The notes under the pieces: model-generated | What the model was told of the DNA's origin: nothing | Database searches by the model: none | Seen by the model: only the letters and a program-made list of their open reading frames with translations | Program-made: the position numbers and the translations under genes | Origin: Rhodococcus sp. 1168 | Lineage (GTDB): Bacteria > Actinomycetota > Actinomycetes > Mycobacteriales > Mycobacteriaceae | Assembly: GCF_002091955.1 (NCBI RefSeq) | Contig: NZ_MKKY01000020.1 | Coordinates: forward strand, 1 to 64,000 | DNA length: 64,000 nucleotides | Direction: 5' to 3' | Part shown: positions 7,593-15,787 of the stretch, one piece after another | Layout of the letters: the number at the start of each line of letters is the position of its first letter | Numbering within the stretch: the stretch's first letter is position 1

Positions 7593-9098
7593 ATGGCCTT
7601 CGCCATCACCCAGAACTGCTGCAACGACGCGTCCTGCTTGTCGGTCTGCCCCGTCAACTGCATTCATCCGACACCTGATGAGCCGGATTTCGGCAAGACC
7701 GAGTTGCTGTACATCGACCCACGCTCCTGCATCGACTGTGGGGCGTGCGCCGATGCATGTCCGGTCGACGCGATAACCCCCGTGTCGCGTCTGACACCGG
7801 AGCAGTCGATCTACGCCGATATCAATGCCGACTATTACAAGGACAAGCCGACCGATCCCGCTTGGGCACGTCCACGGTTCCCAGCCCCGGCGGTGAGCGA
7901 GCTTCGAAAAATCGATGTCGCGATCATCGGGACCGGCCCGGCTGCCTATTACACCGCGCAGGCACTCCTTCGGCTTCCGCGCAGCCGGGTGACGTTCTAC
8001 GACCGTCTGAAGACGGTAGGCGGACTGGCTCGCTACGGGGTTGCGCCCGACCACCTCGGAACCCGTCGAATCAACGAGCATTTTCGCAGCATCTTCGCGC
8101 ATCCCCGCGTCAGCATGAAGCTCGGCGTCGAGGTCGGCGTCGACATCGACCAGCAGACGCTGTCCGAACGCTACGACGCCGTCGTCTACGCCGTGGGTGC
8201 GGAGAACGATCGCCCCCTCGACATTCCCGGCCTCGACCTGCCCGGTTCGATCAGCGCTCGCACCGTAGTCGGTTGGTACAACGGCCATCCCGACGTCGCC
8301 GCCGACGCCGTCGACCTGACCGGAGTCCGGAGCGTCACGATCATCGGCAATGGCAACGTGGCCCTCGATGCGGCGCGCATCCTCACCGCCGACCCGGACG
8401 ATCTCGCATCCACCTCCATCTCGCCCCATGCCCTGGCGGCGCTCCGAAAGAACCGGGTCGAGGAAGTGGTTGTCCTCGCTCGTCGTGGTCCGGAGTTCGC
8501 TGCGTTCACTCGTTCCGAGTGCAAGGCGCTTCTCGACCGCCCACACGTCGATGTGGTTGTCGCCGGATCGCCGGAAACGGTCTCGACGATCGATGCGCTT
8601 CCCCCCGCTGCCCCTGCCTCGGCGCTGCGCGGCGCCGACCTCGTCGAACTGGGGTCGCCGCATTCTGCTCGTCGAATCGTCTTCGCTTTCGGGCGGGCAC
8701 CACTGGCCGTTCATGGCGACAACGGTGTCGACTCGGTCCTCGTCGGGACCGAGGACGACTCCCGATCGATTTCCACCGAGCTGGTGCTTCTCGCGATCGG
8801 ATACCGCGGAACACCTTCTGCAGGAGTTCCTTTCGACGAACATTCGGGGACCATCAACAATGTCGACGGCCGAGTGACGAACCATGACGGAACACTCGTA
8901 GCCGGTTGCTACGTGGTCGGTTGGGCCAAGCGTGGCGCCACGGGCGGAATCGGCGACAACAAGGTCGACGCCGAACTGACTGTGGACGCGCTCGTCGAGG
9001 ACCTCGCAGCACGCAGTCCCCGACGCACCCGCGACTGGCACCGAAGACTGTCTGCATCAGCGAAAACTCTGGAGGACGTCGTTATACTCGATCGGTGA
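7593..9098 (+). CDS. fprB: Ferredoxin / ferredoxin-NADP(+) reductase fusion (FprB-like)
   Basis: A 501-aa flavoprotein. The N-terminus (about residues 1-70) is a ferredoxin domain with two cysteine clusters, CCNDASCLSVCPVNC and CIDCGACADACPVD, suited to two Fe-S clusters. From about residue 105 an adrenodoxin-reductase-type FNR follows: FAD motif IIGTGPAAYYTA, GGLARYGVAPDH, NADP motif IIGNGNVALDAARIL, and the C-terminal GWAKRGATGGIGDNK typical of this family. It would pass electrons between NADPH and its own ferredoxin, plausibly to the diiron protein encoded just upstream. It overlaps the next gene by 4 bases (GTGA). Confidence 0.93.
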   Translation: MAFAITQNCCNDASCLSVCPVNCIHPTPDEPDFGKTELLYIDPRSCIDCGACADACPVDAITPVSRLTPEQSIYADINADYYKDKPTDPAWARPRFPAPAVSELRKIDVAIIGTGPAAYYTAQALLRLPRSRVTFYDRLKTVGGLARYGVAPDHLGTRRINEHFRSIFAHPRVSMKLGVEVGVDIDQQTLSERYDAVVYAVGAENDRPLDIPGLDLPGSISARTVVGWYNGHPDVAADAVDLTGVRSVTIIGNGNVALDAARILTADPDDLASTSISPHALAALRKNRVEEVVVLARRGPEFAAFTRSECKALLDRPHVDVVVAGSPETVSTIDALPPAAPASALRGADLVELGSPHSARRIVFAFGRAPLAVHGDNGVDSVLVGTEDDSRSISTELVLLAIGYRGTPSAGVPFDEHSGTINNVDGRVTNHDGTLVAGCYVVGWAKRGATGGIGDNKVDAELTVDALVEDLAARSPRRTRDWHRRLSASAKTLEDVVILDR

Positions 9099-9475
9099 GT
9101 ACTTCTGAGATCGCGACTGTATTGGCCTGGCACGACGCACTCAACGGGAACGACGTGGACACGGTGTTGGCTCTGTCGAGTGACGATATCGAGGTGGGCT
9201 CGGCCGACGGCGCCGCGCAGGGGCTCGAGCACCTGCAGGAGTGGGTGCGCACTCCGGGGGTGACGCTCACTCCAGGTGCGATGTTCTACCGGGACGGCGT
9301 CGTTGTGGTCGAAGAATCGGCAACCAGCGATGACGAGTCGGCTGGAGCCACCATGGAGGCCGCCAGCTTCCGAGTCGTCCACGACCACGTCACGTCGATC
9401 TTCCGTCATACCGACCTCGAATCGGCTCTCTCCGCCACAGGTATGTCGGAAAGCGATCGGGTGGCCGAAAGCTGA
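9095..9475 (+). CDS. SnoaL-like / limonene-epoxide-hydrolase-fold protein
   Basis: A 126-aa protein of the NTF2-like superfamily. The pattern VLAWHDALNGNDVDTVLALSSDDIEVG (about residues 7-33), then LEHLQEWVRTPGV and FRVVHDHVTSIFRH fits SnoaL-type barrels. The family holds both small enzymes and non-catalytic binding proteins, so no reaction can be assigned. GTG start overlaps the fprB stop (GTGA), so it is probably translated by coupling as the third gene of the AurF-FprB operon. Confidence 0.8.
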   Translation: MSTSEIATVLAWHDALNGNDVDTVLALSSDDIEVGSADGAAQGLEHLQEWVRTPGVTLTPGAMFYRDGVVVVEESATSDDESAGATMEAASFRVVHDHVTSIFRHTDLESALSATGMSESDRVAES

Positions 9476-9485
9476 CTCGCACCAA

Positions 9486-9524
9486 GCACTCTCACCCCAG
9501 CACTCTCACCCCAGCACTCTCACC
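9486..9524. repeat. Short tandem repeat, unit GCACTCTCACCCCA
   Basis: Two complete 14-base units and a partial third unit of 11 bases lie just after the SnoaL-like stop, between it and the convergent desaturase remnant. No hairpin or coding role is evident. Confidence 0.8.
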
Positions 9525-9586
9525 AGGGATAGACCGAACAGTGCGGTACCTGTTCTACTCGATCGGGCACCGCACCGTCGACGAAG

Positions 9587-10650
9587 TCAGTCGTCGCCGC
9601 GTGGTGGCGGCTCGACGTCCACGCCTCCGCCCCGGTGCTCCGGCCCCGCGTCGGGATGGCCCGCGGGAACACGACTGCGCGAATTCGCGGCTTCGCTCTC
9701 GTTGAACTTCCTACGCCAGCTTCTTCGGGCCGGTAGGGCCCCGGGCTTCGGCCGAACCTTGCCACCGGGCAAAGCGAGTCGGGCGATCGTGCGGTGCACC
9801 ATCCCCCACTGCTGCATCAACGGTCCACTGTTGTATGGAAGTTGGTAACGCTCGCAAATGTCCTTGATTTTCGGAGACACTTCGAAATACCTCGTACTCG
9901 GCGTATCCGGGTACAGATGGTGCTCTACCTGGTAACTCGAGTTTCCGCTCATCAGGTGGAACAGTGGCCCGCCATCGATGTTGGCCGCCCCGATGAGCTG
10001 GCGAACATACCAGCCGCCGCGGGTCTCGTTCTCCACTTCTTCTTCGCTGAACGTGTAGGCCTGATCCGGGAAATGCCCGCAGAAAATGATGCCGTGCGAC
10101 CAGACGTTGCGAATGATATTCGCGAAGAAATTCGCGGCAAACGTCGCGACGAACGTGCTTTCGATGCCACTGAAGCGAGCATCGAGTACATCGGATACGG
10201 CGTTGTTCTTCCCGAATCGTGTCGACTTACGCAGCCGCGCGGCCACTCTCGACTTCTTGCTCTCGCGCAGATGCCCTCCGGACATCAGCTGCGCCAAACC
10301 GAATGCGCCCGCACTGACAACCGGCCAGCCGATATAGTCCTTGACGAACTGCCGACGTGCTTTACCTGCAATGCCCTCGAGATCTGTCAGCAGTTCCCTC
10401 GGCGACTTGTCGCCGTGTCGCAACGCATCGAGGTCCAGATCGAGCAGCGCCACACCCCATTCGAAGAACGCCATGAGGAGAACGTTGTAGAAGGGCTGCG
10501 CCAGATAGACTGGGTGCCACTTCTACCGCGGGTCGATACGCATGATCTCGTACCCGAGATCTTCGTCCTTGCCGCGAATGTTCGTGTACGTGTGGTGTAC
10601 GTAATTGTGTGAGTGCTTCCACGATTTCGCCGTCGATGCTGTGTCCTGAT
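9587..10650 (-). pseudogene. Acyl-CoA/acyl-lipid desaturase (DesA3-like), 5'-truncated with an in-frame stop
   Basis: The 3' two thirds of a membrane desaturase survives. Histidine box HSHNYVHH (about 10625) and the last box NSSYQVEHHLYPD (about 9930) are present, with FVATFAANFFANIIRNVWSHG between. The first histidine box and everything before it are gone. At 10523-10525 the frame reads RIDPR-TAG-KWHPVYL, consistent with a CAG to TAG nonsense change; an internal ATG at 10474 follows. The 5' edge is fused to the start of the reductase gene (junction about 10640-10660). In M. tuberculosis the analogous pair is Rv3229c/Rv3230c. Confidence 0.82.
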
Positions 10651-10998
10651 GGTGCCGACCAAGTAGGGAGATACGGTGCCTTCCGAGACAAGCTTGGGAC
10701 TGACACTCACCAGGCCGTCTATCGGGTCTGGATCGGAGGTGATCGAATACGCTCGCCAGTGGTACCGGCCGTCGATGAGCACGCCGAGACGCACATACTG
10801 CCCCGGAGTATGGCCGGCCCATTCGAAGCCTGGTCGAATGTAGACCGACACTGCCTCCGACCCCTCGGGAGAGACTCGCTCGACCTTGCCGCGCAGCTCA
10901 CGGGTGGTCCAGAGCGGATTGATCATCGAGAGATAGTCGTCCGGCCTCAGCGGATTGAACAGCAAACGGACCGCTCTCAGCATCGTTCTGCGGACCAT
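10651..10998 (-). pseudogene. Ferredoxin reductase partner of desaturase, N-terminal fragment
   Basis: From ATG 10998 the frame reads MVRRTMLRAVRLLFNPLRPD, then INPLWTTRELRGKVERV, PGQYVRLGVLIDGRYHWRAYS and LVSVSPKLVSEGTVSPYL. This is the start of the Rv3230c-type oxidoreductase that feeds electrons to DesA3-like desaturases, including the FAD-binding R-x-Y-S strand. After about 115 residues the reading frame runs into desaturase DNA in the wrong frame. The NAD and 2Fe-2S domains, over 200 residues, are missing. One deletion explains both broken genes. The upstream stretch 10999-11254 shows no gene. Confidence 0.8.
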
Positions 10999-11254
10999 CG
11001 AAACCTGGGGTCTGGCCCCGCGCTCTGCCACGATGTACACGTCAACCCCGGTCACGCATGTTTGTGCTGGATTTGCGAATCGACTGAACCGAGGCACGTC
11101 GCCGGTGGGTCTGTTTTCCACTGCAGTGCAATGGAATACATGAAACGAACCACCCTTCACAAAAGTGACGACCACCCCCGTCATCGACTTCGAAATGGGA
11201 CATTTCGACAGCACCCCGCGAACACATGCTCCTGCATACCCATCGATAGCTGCA

Positions 11255-11270
11255 AGTGATGCGCATCACT
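11255..11270. promoter_or_regulatory. CRP/GlxR-like palindrome
   Basis: A perfect 16-base palindrome, AGTGATGCGCATCACT, containing GTGA-N6-TCAC, the core of CRP-family sites. It lies about 58 bases before the TTG start of the helical-protein gene and could regulate it. The remaining part of this intergenic region shows nothing else. Confidence 0.5.
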
Positions 11271-11327
11271 CTCATGACGTCGGTGTTTGTTACAGATATC
11301 GACGGGTAACGGACCAAGGAGTGCCAC

Positions 11328-11909
11328 TTGACTACGTGGGTGATCACCGCACACAGTGCCACGGTGGATTGGCTCGAAACCGTCCTCGCCGAAGACGCAC
11401 TGGGCGGCCCCGCAGCATTGCGACGGTCACCGCTGCAGGCTGCGGCGGGCAGCGCCGTCAAGTTGGTCAATGCGCCCGCGACGTGGTCCGCCCGCAGTCT
11501 CGACCGAGCACTCGACGCGGCCCGCGGCACACCCAACCGTGTGAGCGAGCTACTCGGTAGAGGGGCGCACGCAGGCGATGTTGCAGCGAAGACTTTAGCC
11601 GCCAGCCGCGACGCAGCACTGGAAGCCGCCGAGGGCGTCACTCGCAACGAGGGCGCCGACGGAGTAGCCGACGCCATTCACTCCGCACGTGCGGCCGGTG
11701 GCATACTCGAGCCCGAGGAGCTCCCCATCGACGGTTACGAAGATTTGAATGTTTCCGAATCCGTTTCTGCAATCAAGGAATTGGATGATCCTTCGGACAT
11801 TCGCGTCGTGCTCGCCTACGAAGAAGCGCACAAGAATCGTCATGGGGTCGTCTCCGCGGCCCAGACACGGGTGGCTGCAATTGCCAAAGAAGTTGTCTCG
11901 ACGCGCTGA
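11328..11909 (+). CDS. Hypothetical helical protein with actinobacterial C-terminal helix-turn-helix-like domain
   Basis: A 193-aa protein starting at TTG, set by AAGGAG at 11316-11321, seven bases upstream. Residues 1-110 are Ala-rich and amphipathic without predicted membrane segments. The C-terminal part, LPIDGYEDLNVSESVSAIKEL then DIRVVLAYEEAHKNRHGVVSAA (about residues 127-180), resembles a small helical domain in actinobacterial proteins, including some annotated as lipid-droplet-associated. That link is from memory and tentative. A strong terminator follows, so it is probably monocistronic. The desaturase remnants next door may hint at lipid context but are not evidence. Confidence 0.7.
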   Translation: MTTWVITAHSATVDWLETVLAEDALGGPAALRRSPLQAAAGSAVKLVNAPATWSARSLDRALDAARGTPNRVSELLGRGAHAGDVAAKTLAASRDAALEAAEGVTRNEGADGVADAIHSARAAGGILEPEELPIDGYEDLNVSESVSAIKELDDPSDIRVVLAYEEAHKNRHGVVSAAQTRVAAIAKEVVSTR

Positions 11910-11929
11910 TCGATGATGTTTCGAACAGT

Positions 11930-11967
11930 GGAAGACGGCCCGAGCTGATCAGCTCGGGCCGTCTTCC
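11930..11967 (+). terminator. Strong palindromic terminator
   Basis: A perfect 38-base palindrome: a 17-base arm beginning GGAAGACGGCCCGAGCT, a GATC centre and the exact reverse complement, followed by ATTATT. It lies 20 bases after the helical-protein gene and should end its transcript. The U-tract is weak and the symmetric form could act in both directions. Confidence 0.8.
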
Positions 11968-12021
11968 ATTATTGGTGCCACATCACGGTTTCCGGAATCG
12001 ACGGACGGGTATGCCCGAGCT

Positions 12022-13542
12022 GTGCACGTACGTAGCGATTCACCAGCCCCGGTCGACGCCGACCCCGACGACCCTCGTAAGCCGGAGTCACCGACCGAGC
12101 TGACCAAGCCCTCCTGGCTGTTCGTCGTTCGCAAGACTGCAAGAGAGTTTTCGCGCGATCAATGCACGGACCTCGCTGCGGCTCTCACCTATTACGCTGT
12201 GTTGTCACTGTTTCCGGCGATGCTCGCTGTCGTGTCGCTACTGGGAGTGTTCGGCCAGGGCCAGGCAACGGTGGACGGAGTACTCGAGGTCGTCGGCGAT
12301 CTCGGTCCGTCGTCAGCAGTGGACACGTTGCGAGGACCCATCGAGCAGCTGGTTCAGGCTCCGGCTGCCGGATTCGCGCTTGCCACCGGCCTGGTGGGTG
12401 CGCTGTGGTCGGCCTCGGGCTACGTGGGAGCTTTCGGGCGAGCGATGAATCGAATGTACGAGGTCGACGAAGGCCGGCCCGTCTGGAAACTGCGTCCGAT
12501 CCTGCTCGTGGTGACGTTGGTAGCTCTGGCCCTGCTGGCATGCGCAGCGGTCATGTTGGCTTTGAGCGGTCCTGTCGCCAAAGCGGTAGGCGAGACCGTG
12601 GGACTCGGCGAAACCGCGTTGACTGTCTGGAACATCGCCCGCTTCCCGATCGTCCTGGTACTTGTCGTTGTCGCCGTAGCCGTTCTCTACTACGCAACCC
12701 CCAACGTCCAACAACCGAAGTTCCGCTGGATCAGCTCTGGCGCTGCAGTCGGCATCGTCGCGTGGATTCTGGCATCGGCTGGTTTCGGCTTCTACGTCGC
12801 CAACTTCAGCAGTTACAACAAGACCTACGGGTCGCTCGCAGGCGCGATCATATTTTTGCTGTGGCTGTGGATCACCAATCTGGCGTTGCTGTTCGGAGCA
12901 GAACTCGATTCCGAATTGGAGCGAGGCCGTCAGCTACAGGCAGGAATGGTCGCCGAGGAGCAGCTTCAGTTACCGCCACGCGATACGCGAGTCTCGGACA
13001 AGAACGCCGAGAAAGATGCCGAAGCGGTCGAACAGGGCCGCTTATTGCGCACACAACACAACCCCGACCAGTCAGGTGACGCCGACTCTCCCATCGGCAC
13101 GAAAGGAGCAACCGTGACCGACCGACCCGACCATCTACGGCAGGCAAGTAGGAGCGAGGTTGCAGACCTGTCCACCGTCCAGCTCGTCGAACGGCTCACC
13201 CAGCAGGTCTCGACCCTGGTTCGCACCGAGATCTCGGCCGGTCTGGACGAGGTGAAAACCAAGGGCACCCGCTTGGGAATCGGAATCGGGATTTCCGGCG
13301 CCGGCGCGCTACTGCTGTTCTTCGGCCTTGCCACCTTCATTGCCACGGCGATTCTCGGCCTGGCGACCGTACTGGACCCTTGGCTCGCCGCGTTGATCAT
13401 CGCTGCGGCAGTGACCCTTGTCGGTGCAATTCTCGCGCTCGTCGGGGCCAAGCGCGCGAAGAACGCGCTTCCTCCCGTTCCCGAAGACACCGTCGCCAGC
13501 GTCGACAAGGACATCACCGCAATCAAGAAAGGCATCCGATGA
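12022..13542 (+). CDS. YihY/BrkB-family membrane protein fused to a holin-like (DUF1469/Holin-X) domain
   Basis: A 506-aa open frame in two parts. Residues about 30-300 are a YihY/BrkB domain with six membrane helices and the family motifs ALTYYAVLSLFPAML and YGSLAGAIIFLLWLWITN. After a charged linker, residues about 365-506 form a DUF1469/phage-holin-superfamily-III-like domain: STVQLVERLTQQVSTLVRTEI, two hydrophobic helices and a Lys/Arg-rich tail. An internal GTG at 13114 with a good ribosome-binding site marks where the second protein would start alone. Either the two are fused here, or both long and short products are made. It leads a chain of four overlapping genes. Confidence 0.85.
   Translation: MHVRSDSPAPVDADPDDPRKPESPTELTKPSWLFVVRKTAREFSRDQCTDLAAALTYYAVLSLFPAMLAVVSLLGVFGQGQATVDGVLEVVGDLGPSSAVDTLRGPIEQLVQAPAAGFALATGLVGALWSASGYVGAFGRAMNRMYEVDEGRPVWKLRPILLVVTLVALALLACAAVMLALSGPVAKAVGETVGLGETALTVWNIARFPIVLVLVVVAVAVLYYATPNVQQPKFRWISSGAAVGIVAWILASAGFGFYVANFSSYNKTYGSLAGAIIFLLWLWITNLALLFGAELDSELERGRQLQAGMVAEEQLQLPPRDTRVSDKNAEKDAEAVEQGRLLRTQHNPDQSGDADSPIGTKGATVTDRPDHLRQASRSEVADLSTVQLVERLTQQVSTLVRTEISAGLDEVKTKGTRLGIGIGISGAGALLLFFGLATFIATAILGLATVLDPWLAALIIAAAVTLVGAILALVGAKRAKNALPPVPEDTVASVDKDITAIKKGIR
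13103..13116 (+). promoter_or_regulatory. Internal ribosome-binding site and GTG start for the holin-like domain
   Basis: AAGGAG at 13103-13108, a 5-base spacer, then GTG at 13114 in the same frame as the YihY gene. It would give a separate protein of about 142 residues starting MTDRPDHLRQ. The signal is stronger than at the 12022 start. No stop codon separates the two coding parts. Confidence 0.6.
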
Positions 13543-13820
13543 CCGGAAAACACTCCAACGAACACCAGCCACCGAACGAGCAGACACCCAACATCGACGA
13601 TCTGCGTGCCGAACTTTCGGAAACCGTGGCAGCGCTCGCAGCGAAGGCGGATGTTCCGACCCGCGTCCACGACAGCGCGTCGGCAAGTGTGGAGAAGGCC
13701 AAGACCACTGCGGAATCGAATCCGGGGATCGTCGCTGCGCTGGCAGCAGCCGCGATCGGCGCAGTGATTGCATACGTCGTCGTCCGGCGGCGCAAGTCGA
13801 GACGAGGAGCCCTCCGATGA
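13539..13820 (+). CDS. DUF3618 small membrane protein
   Basis: A 93-aa protein with a hydrophilic N-terminal half (IDDLRAELSETVAALAAKADVPTRV, about residues 20-44), which is the DUF3618 signature. A single C-terminal membrane helix (GIVAALAAAAIGAVIAYVVV) ends in Arg/Lys. Function is unknown; the family is usually found with holin-like and DUF4235 proteins. ATG overlaps the preceding stop (ATGA) and its own stop overlaps the next start (ATGA). Confidence 0.85.
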   Translation: MTGKHSNEHQPPNEQTPNIDDLRAELSETVAALAAKADVPTRVHDSASASVEKAKTTAESNPGIVAALAAAAIGAVIAYVVVRRRKSRRGALR

Positions 13821-14089
13821 GCACAGTATCGAAAACGATGTACAAGCCGCTGTCGTTGGCAATGAGCGTGCTCGGCGGAGTCGTTGCCGGCATGGTGTTC
13901 AAACAGGTGTGGAAGCGTATCGGGGACGACGACGACAAAGCCCCGGACGCGAAGGATCTCGGACGCTCCGCGCGGGAGGTATTGATCGCCGCGGCAGTGC
14001 ATGGCGCCGTATTCGGGCTGGTGAAAGCTGCGATCGATCGAGCAGGCGCACACGGATATCGCGCTTTGGCCCACGAAGACCCCACGTGA
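13817..14089 (+). CDS. DUF4235 membrane protein
   Basis: A 90-aa protein with two hydrophobic segments (LSLAMSVLGGVVAGMVFKQVWKRI and VLIAAAVHGAVFGLVKAAID) around an acidic loop DDDDKAPDAKD, matching DUF4235. It is coupled by 4-base overlaps to the DUF3618 gene before it and the flavoprotein gene after it. The function is unknown. The order holin-like, DUF3618, DUF4235 suggests a membrane or envelope stress module. Confidence 0.85.
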   Translation: MSTVSKTMYKPLSLAMSVLGGVVAGMVFKQVWKRIGDDDDKAPDAKDLGRSAREVLIAAAVHGAVFGLVKAAIDRAGAHGYRALAHEDPT

Positions 14090-15288
14090 AAGACCACACC
14101 CCTACGTTCTTCGATGTCGTGGTCGTCGGCGGTGGAAACGCCGGTACCAGCGCGGCCGCACGTCTTATCCGTAAGGGGATCAATTCTGTCGCCGTGATCG
14201 AACCTCAGCAAGTTCACACCTACCGACCGCTGTTGTCCTACGTCGGTGGCGGCCAGGCTTCGTTGAGCAGCGCGCAACGTACCCAACGATCGGTGACGCC
14301 GCGCGGATGCACGTGGATCGAGGACTCGGTCACCGTAGTCGACGCCGCGGAGCGCACCGTGACGTGCGCGTCGGGAAGGCGCTACCGATACCGCGACCTG
14401 GTGCTGGGTCCTGGTCTGGTTCCGGATCTCGACGCCTTGCCGGGCATCTACGGCGCACTCGACTCGCCTGCGGTGACCAGCAACTACCTCGACCGTGCCG
14501 AGAAGACCTGGGCGCTGATCGAGGCGATGCCCAGTGCCGGTCACGCGGTATTCACCGTTCCCAAAGCTCCTGTCAGTTGTACCGGTACGACGCTCAAACC
14601 TTTGTTCCTCGCAGTCGCTCACTGGCAGCGGACCGGCCGGTTGGACAGCATCGAGATCACTCTCGTCGTCGATCGCCTCCGCCTCCTGGGGGTGCCTGAT
14701 CTGGATGCTCGGCTGCTGAGCCGCTTGCGAGAACTCGGCGTCCGGGTACTGGCAAGCACGGCGGTCACGTCACTGGAACCGGAAGAATGCCGACTGACCG
14801 TGACAGATGTCGACGGCAATACCGAAAAACTGAAGTACGACTTCCTTCACCTGGTGCCGCCCTTCCGAGGCCCACAGTGGTTGCAATCCTCGAACCTGAC
14901 GGGCGAGAACGAACATGGATTGGTGGCCATCGATCCGCTGACCTTCGCGCACCGCGAACACCCGAGTGTATGGGCGGTCGGAGACGGTGCGGCCGTGCAA
15001 ACAGATCCGTCGGGTGGCGCTTTACGCCAGCAGGTTTCGATATTGGTGGACAACATTCTGGCGGCTCGCGCGGGCACCGAACTGTCCTCGTACGATGGGT
15101 ACACCGTTGCCCCGGTGGCAGTCGACGCACACCGGCTCATTGCCGGAGAATTCGACCGAACCGGTGCGGTGACCTCGTCACTTCCGTCATCTCTCGATCC
15201 GCTTGCTCCCCGCCGAATCGCCTGGGCATTCGATCGGTACGTGCTACCTCGCATCTACTGGTATTCGATATTGAAAGGGCACCTCTGA
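14086..15288 (+). CDS. Pyridine nucleotide-disulfide oxidoreductase (SQR/NDH-2-like)
   Basis: A 400-aa FAD protein. GTG at 14086 overlaps the DUF4235 stop (GTGA). The Rossmann motif VVVVGGGNAGTSAAARL, the YRPLLSYVGGG segment and the FAD-carboxylate motif WAVGDGAA are present. PVSCTGTTLKPLFLA matches the position of the first redox cysteine of sulfide:quinone reductases. The second conserved cysteine is not evident, so classic sulfide oxidation is doubtful. An NDH-2-like membrane-associated quinone reductase is equally possible. The C-terminus (YWYSILKGHL) resembles the membrane-binding tail of SQR. Confidence 0.8.
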   Translation: MKDHTPTFFDVVVVGGGNAGTSAAARLIRKGINSVAVIEPQQVHTYRPLLSYVGGGQASLSSAQRTQRSVTPRGCTWIEDSVTVVDAAERTVTCASGRRYRYRDLVLGPGLVPDLDALPGIYGALDSPAVTSNYLDRAEKTWALIEAMPSAGHAVFTVPKAPVSCTGTTLKPLFLAVAHWQRTGRLDSIEITLVVDRLRLLGVPDLDARLLSRLRELGVRVLASTAVTSLEPEECRLTVTDVDGNTEKLKYDFLHLVPPFRGPQWLQSSNLTGENEHGLVAIDPLTFAHREHPSVWAVGDGAAVQTDPSGGALRQQVSILVDNILAARAGTELSSYDGYTVAPVAVDAHRLIAGEFDRTGAVTSSLPSSLDPLAPRRIAWAFDRYVLPRIYWYSILKGHL

Positions 15289-15407
15289 CCTGCCACGCAG
15301 AGCGAAAGAATCATTCCGCCCTGGTGTATTTGAAGGCCGCGACATGGGCCTGGTTTAATCGACCGGTAAGCGGCCACCTCCGGACCGCTTCTGAGCGAGG
15401 AGTGCCC

Positions 15408-15779
15408 ATGCCGGTCGACGAGACCCAGGCAGCGCAGTTCGATATTGCGCAACATCTAGACGGGTCCACGCTCGTTCTCACTGTGTCCGGTGACTTGGAC
15501 ATGCGCACCGCGCCGGCTCTCGACGCAGCCATCTCCGAAGGTGCACTCACGGCACCGCACGCCTTGGTGGTGGATTTGTCCAAGGTGACATTTGTGGCCT
15601 CGGCCGCGATGACGGTGCTCACTATCGCTCAGAACAAGCTGGGCGAAACACTGCAGTTCGCCGTGGTGGCCGACGGGCCGGCCACCAGCCGTCCGATCCG
15701 GCTGATGGGCCTGGATCAGGTCTTCTCTCTCTACGAAGATCTGCCTACCGCGCTGGCAGCAATCGACTCGACGAACTGA
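15408..15779 (+). CDS. STAS-domain anti-sigma factor antagonist (RsbV-like)
   Basis: A 123-aa single-domain STAS protein. VLTVSGDLDMRTAPALDAAI (about residues 26-45) is the typical entry, and VVDLSKVTFVASAAMTVL holds the switch-serine region. Such proteins bind an anti-sigma kinase when unphosphorylated and are reset by PP2C phosphatases. A PAS-PP2C phosphatase gene ends 8 bases away on the opposite strand and is a likely partner. GCGAGGAG precedes the ATG. No anti-sigma kinase or sigma factor is in the window. Confidence 0.9.
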   Translation: MPVDETQAAQFDIAQHLDGSTLVLTVSGDLDMRTAPALDAAISEGALTAPHALVVDLSKVTFVASAAMTVLTIAQNKLGETLQFAVVADGPATSRPIRLMGLDQVFSLYEDLPTALAAIDSTN

Positions 15780-15787
15780 GCATCTGG

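Noticed and set aside
7530-9041. A 503-codon open frame antisense to fprB
   Set aside because: High-GC third-position bias keeps the opposite frame open. The translation has no domain pattern, and fprB is unambiguous with cofactor motifs throughout.
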